A DNA stretch of 64,000 bases from Echinometra lucunter. Lineage: Eukaryota > Echinodermata > Echinoidea > Camarodonta > Echinometridae. Position numbers and translations under genes: made by a program. Of this stretch, positions 24,901-36,900 are shown piece by piece. How positions within the stretch are numbered: position 1 is the stretch's first letter; each line of letters opens with the position of its first letter. The notes under the pieces were generated by a model that made no database searches, was not told the DNA's origin, and saw nothing but the letters and a program-made list of their open reading frames with translations. The DNA lies in contig CM057160.1 in NCBI GenBank assembly GCA_029962745.1, positions 2,888,541-2,952,540 of the forward strand. The letters run 5' to 3'.

Positions 24901-27900
24901 CTCCTTGTCATCAAAGACTGTTGTTTATAAGGTAAGATTCAAGATTCAATATAACTTATTAAAACATAATAGAAAAACTCCATTCCTTGAGGGAAAGTAG
25001 TAGAAAAATAAAAACAAGGAATTAAGAAATTATTTTTTCTTATCCATTATAGAGTACATGCAGAAATATGTGAATCTGAAAATGAGAGCAGAAATAAACA
25101 TGGCCTGTTCTTCTTTCTGCTCTGTGTACATACAATGTGTAAACTTTGCAAACAAGTCTGGTGATACCGTATGTTTATGTGGTGTGCATTTGGTGAGAAA
25201 ATTTTATTTAAAGGCATTGGCTAACTTTGTGAGCAGCCGATATAGAGAATTCTCAGACTAAGATGAAACATGTGTATGAGTACTTGTATTTGTACTCAAA
25301 AACCCTGAAACCAACCAGAATTTGGAATGAATACCTGTTAGTAAGATGCAAACCACAATTTTATTATTTTTGGTCTCAGAGACAACAAATAAGTGGACCA
25401 TTTTGCTCGAGTTAACAAATACCGCTATCTGCCTCCCTCCGCGTGATACGCCAATACACGCAGATGCAGTACGTCATGGTGAGCCATGTGCGCATGCGCA
25501 CTCCTTTAAGTCTAGTCTGTGCAACCTACCCGATATATTTTTCATACATTGGTTCACATTTGTAATATTTAAAAATACTTCCTGTGGATATTACACTTGG
25601 AAACTTTCAGAGTGGTATTTTTTATACTATAACCCTTATGTATATCCTGTTTTCAAGTAGCAAAATGAGTTTATTTATTTTTAAAATTATGACAATGTTA
25701 ATCAATGCCTTTAATTCTCTACCACTGGCTGTTGTATGGCATGCCATCACAAGACGATGGTGTATTCTTTAACCCAGTTTAAGCTGGTTCAGATGAAGGT
25801 TGGTGGATGAATAGATGCATGCATGCATACTGTGTCAACATTAAAAAGGCGATCAATATTCTACGAGATTGTAATGCATCCCCAAATCCTCACCGTAATG
25901 ACGTCAAGAGGTATGGGGGAGATGGTAACAGGAAGGGATTTGTGTTTGATTGAAAACGTATGATGTCCACTAATTAATCGGCTTTAATGATGTCAGTTCA
26001 TGAAGAGGAGTATCTAGGAGTAAAAGGAAGAGAGGGAAGGAGAGGGGCAGCTGAAGAAGAGCAGGAGGAAGATAGAGATGAAGAGAAGGGTGCAAAAGAA
26101 GAGCACAATATTACAAGATAAAGAAGAAGAAAAAGAAAAATAGAATGATAAGAGAGTGAGAAGGATGAAGAGGAGGGGGAGGAGGAAGAAGAAGAAGAAG
26201 AAGAGGATCGGAAGGAGGAGGAGGAGGAGGAGGAGGAGGAGGAGGAGGAGGAAGAAGAAGAAGAAGAAAAGATGAAGGAAGAGAAGTGAAAGGAAAAGAA
26301 TAAGATGAAGAATAAGAAGAAAAGAAAATTGAGGAGGAGGAGGTGAAGAAAGGGAGAAAGTATGAAAAAAAGGTGGAGGAGGAGGTGATAGAAGCTAATG
26401 CATGCATACTGTGTCATCCTGAGGAAGTGATACATGTACATCCATAAACTCTCCATACAGTTACGGTAGGGCAGGGGGAGGGATTTATTATTAAGGAATG
26501 ATATGCCTACAGTAGAGACCAGACTCTTGCATAATTCATCAGATTCATTACTGCACAAGACAATTGCACCCATATCTATTGCCTTGAATTATTTATTGAA
26601 AGGATTACCCTAAAGGTGCTTTCACACATGGTGTGACAGGTGGTACCACAGCGTGTCACCACACTTTTTTGTGTACAAGCCTATGGGGTATAGGGCGACC
26701 AAAAAAATGTGGCCAAGGCAGGACACACTTTTTTTTGCTGCCTAGATACACAAAAAATGCGCACCAATCAAATTTCTGAAAAGTTAGCGCAAAAATTGTT
26801 GCCATGAGATTGCTTGCGCAAGCGTGCGCAAGTTTTGACAATATGCTCTCTTATTGAGAGTTGACGCGTTAATGCGCGTTCATTAGCATATGTGGTGACA
26901 CAAAGTCCCACCGATTAGGATAGGGTGGGGGGGGGGGGGTAAATAAAGATTTTAGGATGTAGAAGAAGCAAGATATACATGTACAAACATAGAGTACATG
27001 TAGGTAGGGAATTTAATGGAGGAATTTTATTGTACATGTACATGTAAATGTCAGCTTCCAGCTTTTTATTGTACATGTATAAATCAAGCCATTATTACAC
27101 TGTCCTGTTTTGAAAAAGTGAAAATATTTCTCGTGTCCATGTACATGTAGTTTTATTCATTACAAGTTTAATCTAAAATCTGATGGTAAAATTTGATATG
27201 TACAGGTATGCATCTGGACTTACTGTTCTTGTATTACAACCATAATTTTTGCCATGATCACTTAAATAATCAACTGCCTGATTTGCACCTGTCTGTGGTG
27301 TAAAACAGATGGATAAAACACATCAGCTGACAATGAATTGTTGAAATCTTACTCCTCTATAAATTGACGGTCGGATCATAGCTGTACTTATCACTGGAGA
27401 TGAGAAGAGGAGATGAAATGCCATTTTTGTAATACGGTAGCCATCTTCCTTATTGTTGACGCTGCAATCAAATCAAATGCTCAGCGACTGATGAATGAAA
27501 CATAATCTCATGCCATCTGATTGGATTGTGAAAGGAAAGACCATATCTGTTGAGAGCCAGAAGGCCGTTGACACTTTCTACTTGATGTAGAGCTAGTGCC
27601 CATCTGGCACTTAACTGACAATACTGGTATGCTTACATTGCATCGGTGGGGCAGATGATCAGCTGCAGTTGATCATGAGGGAAAATTTGTACATTCACAT
27701 GTACATGTACCTGCGCATCTATTTTTAAGTCGCATTCACTTTGCATTACGCCACCTGCACAGTGAAGTTAACATTGTGGAAAATTAAAAAGACATTAAAG
27801 CGTAGAACAGTTTGCAATTCACTTTTCTGTTCATATAACCACCCCCCCCCCCCTTCACTATTTTTCTTTTAAGGTCCAGATTGAAATTTTAGGGTCTGTA

Positions 27901-30900
27901 TTGTATGCATAGAGCCCTATGTTGAAAATGTTAAATTTTGGGTCCAAACCAAAATTTTGAGTGCCTATCTCTCAGGGGCCTTATAGTGTCGAGCCCTGTT
28001 ATAACATAAATAGGTAGTTATGGGGGCCCAGGGACTGCATTGCTACTGTTTTCCCTTCATTATTATTTCCCCCCATTATTATTCATGTACATGTACATTT
28101 AAAGTGCTTTTCTTTTTTCCAGTCCCACTTCCTCTCAACAAACTGAAATATGTTGGCCCCCACGACCCAGACAGATGCACTATGCAAGCTCATAAAATAT
28201 CTTAATGTTTTTTTGGAACATATCTAAAGGCAATTTCATGCATGGAATGTTTAATTCAAAGGACCGGTGAATTATATCCTGCTCACAGGCTTGTAGTCAA
28301 CGGAACCATAAAAGACCAATCACTCATGCAGATTTGATTGCTTTCCCAGATAATTTTGCAAGCCATGATTTTGAATAAAGTCCTTGAGAATTGAATTTTA
28401 CACATTCTAACAGCTCATAATACCCAATCCCCTTCATGAATCTTGTGCAGTATATACATGTATCTACAATGTTTATTTTGAACATTTTACCAAGGTTGTA
28501 TGTAGTGTACATGTACATCAATCTAATGTAGATGTTGAACAACCCTTTCGGAGTTTAGATCTACATTTTGTAGAAATCAGTGCTTGTATACAATCACCTC
28601 GACCTTATTTTTCTCAAAAGAAGCTCAAATACAGACAATATCCATTTGTTGTATTCTGTATTTTCGTTATTTTATTTGTTTGTTTGTTTATTCCTTTTAA
28701 CTGATGATTACCTTTCATTAACTAAATTTCAATATATGAGATCATTTCCTTGGTCCAGAAGAGTTGTTTTTACAAAGTGGATCTGATGCAAACTTAGTGT
28801 ACACTGTTATTTACTCATAAATTCATAATCATTCATCAAGATTTAATGCATTTATGATGTTGTGTGAGAAGTATGTTCAAATGGAATACTTAAATATGTG
28901 CAATGTGTACAATCAGTGAATGAATTACAACTGAATATCACAGAGTGATGTGTGATTACAATTTCCCTTATTGTTATCCTAGGTTAATATCTCGGATCGT
29001 GAGGGTTGGTTAGTCGGAAGCACTGTTTGACGTCAGATACTGCTTCATTAACAATGAAAGAAACCCTCTAGGGGTTGGGACTGCTGTGAGGTGGCTGGCC
29101 AAACATGCGCAAATCTGAAATTGATTGCATGGTTTCAGTGTGTTTGCGTGGGAGAGATTGAGGGAGAAGGTAACTAAGAGGATGCAGGTTAAATGAGATG
29201 CTAAATTGAGATGAAGGTTGTCTGAAGGAGTGATGACGTCAGAATTGCATGGGCCAAGCGGATGTTTTGATTCAGTGATGTTGCTTCGGGCCTGGAAGGT
29301 GCTACAGTGCAGTGTTGTGGTGGTTCTACATAGAAATACAAACATATAAGGGTACAGGCCATGCATTTGTAAACATGCGGCTTGAGGTTTTAGCAGAATG
29401 ATTTGTTAGTCAAAAAGAGTGAATTCAGTATAAGTATCCAATATCCATATTTCATGGATCATGGAATGGTCCTCTTTTTTTTTTCTTAATTTGATTCATT
29501 TTGATTCTTATATTTTACTGAACAGTCCTCACTATTAACATGTCAGCACTTGATATTTTGTGAGGATCTATGGTATACCGGCTTAAGAATCTTCCGATTC
29601 CATGCCGAGTCACAGTGACTTTTTATGAGAAGATTAGCCAAAATGCATTGATTTCGATTGAAAATCATATTTTTGATGTTATTCTTCTTAGAATTCTATT
29701 CTCAATCATAAAAAAAATAAAAAATTACCATTGTGTAATCATTTTAAATTATTCCTTAGCCAGGATACACTTATATCTCTGTCATAAGTACTGCTGACAA
29801 AGCGAGCTGCCTGTCTATGGACTTGGTTAATTGTAGAGATGTTTTTCTTTGTGTAGGGATCCCATGCCGCTACAGCATACTCTAATTAAGTGGGGTCTTC
29901 CAATGGCTGGGTAGAGCTTAATTTTCTTTCACAGGAATGGGGCAGTGGTGAAAATTCTGTCTGAAGAAATTCAAGAAACCTGCTACTCTATTTGTTGCAT
30001 GATGAGTTTGACCATTCCAGCACAGGTCATTTTGTATCTTGATTCCAAGGTATATGTATATGATCTGCTTTGACTCGGTTAACCCCGTGCATTGGTTTAT
30101 TTGAATCGAACTAAAATTTCTATTGCATCATCCATCATTTACATGTTAATTATTATTCAACACTCTGATTGAAACCTGCAAGCACTAAACCACATTTGGA
30201 GTTCAAGTTTTGTTAAATGTACATGTATTGCATAAAATTAGAGATTCTGTAACACAACTCCTGTACAAGTAATTGCATGTAGGTGTCCAGGGAATAGAAT
30301 CATCTGATGCACACAGACTGTACATACTATGAGTGCAACATGTATTCAGAGAAAAGAGGCTTGGATTCCTAGGCATGAAAAAGCCACCCCTGCACTTGAT
30401 AATCCTCCTTTTGTATCAGACAAGGAAAACAAATGACTGATTACCCTTGTAAATATAAAGGAAGCAAGCTTATCAGATTACAATATATAGCTTTTGACCA
30501 TCAGTCTTTTGTAATCCATTGCTGGTCTGGAAATTCAAGTTCAGTAGGCGGATTAGTAAGATAATTTGCTTTGAACAATGGATCACTAGGATAGAGTACA
30601 CTCTGAAGGTGTGTCAGACATCACTAATAACAATAATGAGGATTTTTCAGTTACGGTTATTCTGCTGTCTTTAGTTTGTACAGTATGATTAAGTATGATA
30701 TGTGTATAGTTAAACAGCTGCAGACATTTTAAGTATCACTATAGTTATTAGTGAGGTGTTACAGGCTCTTTATAGAAGCTTTGAATGGTGCACAAGTACT
30801 GTACAAAGCTTCTTCCAAGAAAGGCTTACATTGGAAACCTGGCCACTATTAACCCATTCGTGACATAGGTCCACATTTTGTGGTTTGGCCTTATATCTTT

Positions 30901-33900
30901 TGATGCAAAGCCCTAAAAATCATACCAAATACATGAGCAGAAAGAGCAAAAAATTCTACACAAACCGTGCCCATTTTGGTTGCGTCAATATTCATTATTT
31001 GATGCTGAATTTTTTTAAAGGAAAATAAGCATTAAAATCCTTAAATTGGCAATGTGATAGAAAGTTTAAAATCACCGTTTTCCCCTGCAAATTGGCAACT
31101 TTTTGACTTCTCATCATGATTTCTGTCAATTTGTATTCATTTCAGACACATGACATTTTATAAGAAAAATGTAGCAATAAAATAAAAATGTTGGTGTTGC
31201 CAATTTGAAGAATAAATGCTGATCAAATTAGGCTTTAAATAATTCTTGTCATGAATGGGTTAAACTAATCATGTATGGGCTTTAAAAAGGCAACAGAAAA
31301 ATAGTCATACCTGAATGATGTACTTGTTTGCTCACTTGCAATTGTTTGGTTTCTTACGTGTTTTGGTTACATTAATTGTTATCTGAAAGCTAGAAGGCAG
31401 TAAATATAAAGATGCCTTTGGCTCTCTGCTAATAAATAATATTTTACATTGTGTGTTCATTTGATGAAGTGCTCTAAACTACGGTATGTGTACTCTCATG
31501 AAATGCTTGTAAAGATATGGAAAATTTGACCCAAAAAGGGGAATTTCGTTATTTACTTGGTTAGAATCCTACCTTTTTTGCTACATACTCTATGTAGGAC
31601 CATCATAGTATTAAAGGCATTGGCTAACATTGTTATGATTTTAAAAAAATCTCATTTTGTGACTTAAAAATGGGATAAACATTACTTAGGGTTATAGTGT
31701 AAAAATACCAGTGTGAAAGTTTCAGAGCATAATATCGTCGGGAAGTATTTTTAAATATTAGAAATGTGAACCAATGTTTGAAAAATATACGAGGGTCGGT
31801 TGCATAGACCCAATGTAAGGAGTGCGCATGCGCACATGACTCAACGGACCGCACTGTGTGTATTGACGTATCACGCGGCAGAAGGCAAGTAACGGTATTT
31901 TTTAATTCGCGCAAACGGTCCTCTTAGTTCAGTGTCTCTCGAGATGAAAGCTAATAAAATCATGGTTTACGTCTAACTTACAGCTTTTCCTCCCCAAATT
32001 ATGGTTGGTTTCAGGGTTTTTGAGTATAAATACAAGTACTCATACACATGTTTCATCTTAGTTTGAGAATAGTTTAAATCAGCTGCTCACAAAGTTAGCC
32101 AATGCCTTTAAGTGCCATGCCCTTTCGTATCAGGTTGTTTAATAGCAAATAAAATTGGTGTGATTTTTAATTTTTGTCTCGCCTGCGTAGCGGAGCGAGA
32201 CATAGGTATCACTATTTCCGGTGTCGGCGTAGGCGTCGTCAGCGTCGTCGGCGGCGTCGTCGTCAACAATTGTGTTGTACACCCAATAACTTTCTATAGC
32301 TTTAAGGTGGGATCACCAAATTCATACCAGAGGTCCATCTCTTGAAGGCGCAGGTCAAGTTCGAATATGAGTCGAATTTGAATAAGGTCAAAGGTCAAAG
32401 GTCAATGAACTTTCCATGACTGGCACTGTGCTATATTGTACACACAATAACTTTTTATACCTTCGAGGTAGGATTGCCAAATTCATACAAGAGGTCCATC
32501 TCTTGAAGGTGCAGGTCAAGTTCGAATGTGAGTTGAATTTGATTAAGGTCAAAGGTCAAAGGTCAATGAACTTTCCATGACTGGCACTGTGCTGTGTTGT
32601 ACACACAATAACTTTCTATAGCTTCGAGGTGGGATCACCAAATTTATACCAGAGGTACATCTCTTGAAGGCACAGGTCAAGTTTGAGTATGAGTTGAATT
32701 TGAATAAGGTCAGAGGTCAAAGGTCAATGAACTTTCCATGACTGGCACTGTGCTATGTTGTACACACAATAACTTTCTATACCTTCGAGGTAGGATTGCC
32801 AAATTCATACAAGAGGTCCATCTCTTGAAGGTGCAGGTCAAGTTCGAATGTGAGTTGAATTTGATTAAGGTCAAAGGTCAAAGGTCAATGAACTTTTCAT
32901 AACTGGCACTGTGCTATGTTGTATACCTAATAACTTTCTATAGCTTTGACGTGGAATCACCAAATTCATACCAGAGGTCCATCTCTTGAAGGCGCAGGTC
33001 AAGTTCGAATATGAGTCGAATTTGAATAAGGTCAAAGGTCAAAGGTCAATGAACTTTCCATGACTGGCACTGTGCTATATTGTACACACAATAACTTTTT
33101 ATATCTTCGAGGTAGGATTTCCAAATTCATACAAGAGGTCCATCTCTTGAAGGTGCAGGTCAAGTTCGAATGTGAGTTGAATTTGATTGAGGTCAAAGGT
33201 CAAAGGTCAATGAACTTTCCATGACTGGCACTGTGCTGTGTTGTACACACAATAACTTTCTATAGCTTCGAGGTGGGATCACCAAATTTATACCAGAGGT
33301 ACATCTCTTGAAGGCACAGGTCAAGTTTGAGTATGAGTTGAATTTGAATAAGGTCAGAGGTCAAAGGTCAATGAACTTTCCATGACTGGCACTGTGCTAT
33401 GTTGTACACACAATAACTTTCTATACCTTCGAGGTAGGATTGCCAAATTCATACAAGAGGTCCATCTCTTGAAGGTGCAGGTCAAGTTCGAATGTGAGTT
33501 GAATTTGATTAAGGTCAAAGGTCAAAGGTCAATGAACTTTTCATAACTGGCACTGTGCTATGTTGTACACCTAATAACTTTCTATAGCTTTGACGTGGAA
33601 TCACCAAATTCATACCAGAGGTCCATCTCTTGAAGGCGCAGGTCAAGTTCGAATATGAGTCGAATTTGAATAAGGTCAAAGGTCAAAGGTCAATGAACTT
33701 TCCATGACTGGCACTGTGCTATATTGTACACACAATAACTTTTTATACCTTCGAGGTAGGATTGCCAAATTCATACAAGAGGTCCATCTCTTGAAGGTGC
33801 AGGTCAAGTTCGAATGTGAGTTGAATTTGATTAAGGTCAAAGGTCAAAGGTCAATGAACTTTCCATGACTGGCACTGTGCTGTGTTGTACACACAATAAC

Positions 33901-36900
33901 TTTCTATAGCTTCGAGGTGGGATCACCAAATTTATACCAGAGGTACATCTCTTGAAGGCACAGGTCAAGTTTGAGTATGAGTTGAATTTGAATAAGGTCA
34001 GAGGTCAAAGGTCAATGAACTTTCCATGACTGGCACTGTGCTATGTTGTACACACAATAACTTTCTATACCTTCGAGGTAGGATTGCCAAATTCATATGA
34101 GAGGTCCATCTCTTGAAGGTGCAGGTCAAGTTTCGAATGTGAGTTGAATTTGATTAAGGTCAAAGGTCAAAGGTCAATGAACTTTTCATAACTGGCACTG
34201 TGCTATGTTGTACACCTAATAATTTTCTATAGCTTTGACGTGGAATCACCAAATTCATACCATTTTTCAAACAATAAGTTTGCCATAACACCTTAATAAT
34301 TAATTTAATTTTACAATTTTACTCACATTATTATCAGTTACATTCTTTTTCACTAACATTCATTTCCTTACTTGCATGGAAATAATTATAGCTTCATAGT
34401 ATTAACAGCATTCTTAGTGTTATCTGATTTCCTAGGGATAAAGTAGGCCTATACCATTATTGCATATGTAAACTGTCAGAACCACAATTCACCCCCTAAA
34501 CTGCTGACAGCCTCAGAAGTCATATAGCATAGTTTTGACATGCAGTCTCTTCATGACTGCAATATGCAGGCGAGACAACGCTTGGCGTTTGCCTTGTTTT
34601 ATTATGTACAAACTTTGAATGGATAGACCTGATGATACTTTTCTCATTTGCTTTTAATATTTACCACCAACACTGCATCGGAATATGTGATTGGACATTT
34701 TGTTGAATTCTATTTCTTTGTATTGTATATAAATAAATCTCTTACTGTTTTTATGTGTAAATTATACAGGGATGCCAGAGTTCCGGCTATTTCATTTTTT
34801 TTTACCATAAGTTCCGGCTAGTCGCGTTTTCTCAGGCTGGAGAGAACAATCACCGGCCGCGCACAACCGTTCAGAGAGCTGTCTTTGCTCTGTGTGATCG
34901 GTAAATAAGAAAAAAATCCCGTCTATAGTTGAGTTAGACTCGTACAAGCCGTCAGTTAAATGCTTATTTTAACCAAGCTTTTGTGCGCGCGTGTGCGTGT
35001 GTGGTCTTATCATGCCAGTCCTCAGTGTACTTATGTGATTTGTGATGACTGATAACCGTACATAAAATGTATGGATTCTGAACGTAACTTTCAATTTTGA
35101 CAAAACGACTGTATTTTAGTCTAGCGTGGTCGGCTCATGGAAACTTCCATGGGTCGGCTTTCCATGTGTTCGCTTGCGCGATTGATGTGTACACAGTGCC
35201 GTACATACACAGCTCAGTATAGTACAGCGCTGCGTTAACGTTCGTTCACTTTGTGTGTACATGCAAAGTTTAAGTTTCTTTAGCGGTATCGTTTCACAGT
35301 ACATGTATGTGGATTTTACGGGATTATTGATCATTTTCTACAAATATGGATGTCGAAAGAGGATCCAACATCAAGCAAATTGACAGTGGAATAAAAAACA
35401 AATTCCAGTGGAAGTGGTTGGAAAACAAAGACGACAGTGGAACGTTTCTTTCGGACTACTTCCGAAAAATCAATGTCGCTGGTAAAGCACGATGTATTGT
35501 GTGCAATCAAACTATCGCGTACGGAAGCAGTGGAATGAAAGCCTTGATGAAACATGGAAATTCAGATGCCCAGATTCCCAAGTGTAAGCCTCATCTTATG
35601 CATAAGTAATTGTATAATTACAAAGTTTGATGCAGTTGAAAATTTGGAGCTGATTTATTTTTACTCAATCCTTAATAACAGTCACTTAGATAAATTTTAA
35701 AATAACAAAAAACTCTGAATATTGAATAAGAGTGTGCTTCAAACTCTTTGTTTATATTTTTGGCACCATTTCACTGCAATAGAGTCTGCAGACTACATAG
35801 TACAGTAAATTCTGTTCTTATAAATTTCATGAATACATCAAATTATAAATTATGTGTAAGATGAGGCTGTTCAACATATTAAAAAAACCCCAAAACTTGA
35901 GCCATATTTTTGGGAAAATGATCCGTGAAATAGGCTCAGATTGAATTAGAGACCATCTAGAACCCCAGAGCTTCCAGGGCCCTTAAGCGGGCCCTGGACC
36001 CCGGCCGAAAGGATGTCGTGCTTCGCGCTCGTGATGTGCGCTTCGCGCACATAATTTACCTTCAAAAAAAAGTTCAGGCCCTGGAGCCATTTGCCACTGG
36101 CATCCCTGATTATAATATGTCTTTAAAATCCACTGTAAATTCAATTGCAATTAAGCCTTCCAGGCTGCGAGAATTGAATAAAACATATCTTGAATCTTGA
36201 ATCATTAATGCAAAATCTACTTCATTTTGCTTACTTACCTATACATTTAGTAGTGCCATTCTAATGCCAGTTAGAATGGCAATTGTTGAATATATAGGTA
36301 AAAAGAGCTCACTCGTAGATAAAATGTTCGATACCGAACATGCATGTACATTTTGAAGGCACATACTATACATGTAGTGTATTACTTTTAACAATTGGCT
36401 GCTGGAACTTGGTGACCCCTTTATTAAAGCTAAAGCAAATTGGCACCCTTGTATGAGGTATCGAAATAGCGCCATCTCAGTTCTGAGCTACTGATTCTGT
36501 CCCGTTTTTCCTCCAAGCATGCACTTTTCTGGTCAATACGAACTTTTCTTTAAAGACACATAAGGCAGTTCGCTAGAAGCCAAGAAAGGTGTAATGTTTC
36601 TAAGTCTCTGGTTGTGAGCAGCCGTGAGTTGGCGCTGTTGTAAACACATCTTTTCAGAGATATGCCCCCTCCAGTTCACTGTGGCTTTAAGTCTGTGGGA
36701 AGGAGGGAATTCAGTATTCAATAGGTTAATACATACATGTATGAGTTGGGCTTTATTCTGCACTCGAACTAATGTCTGCCTGCCAGCTATATGAATATGC
36801 ATGTTTACATGTATGTTTAGCACAAGGAGTTCTTGTCAAACTTGTCGAAATTTGCAATTTCTGTAGTTATTTAACTTATAAATTTTAATATTTCTCTTCT

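Noticed and set aside
25998..26573. 191-residue Ser-rich hydrophobic frame on the minus strand
   Set aside because: Translation of the GAG/GAA purine tract inside intron 5.
26620..26920. Possible MITE with TGGTGTGACAGGTGGTACCAC-like ends
   Set aside because: GTGGTGACAC-like motifs occur on both sides, but I could not define matching termini or a target duplication.
32174..34578. CRISPR array
   Set aside because: Regular 161-bp spacing with nearly identical 'spacers' is a tandem satellite, in a eukaryotic genome, not repeat-spacer structure.
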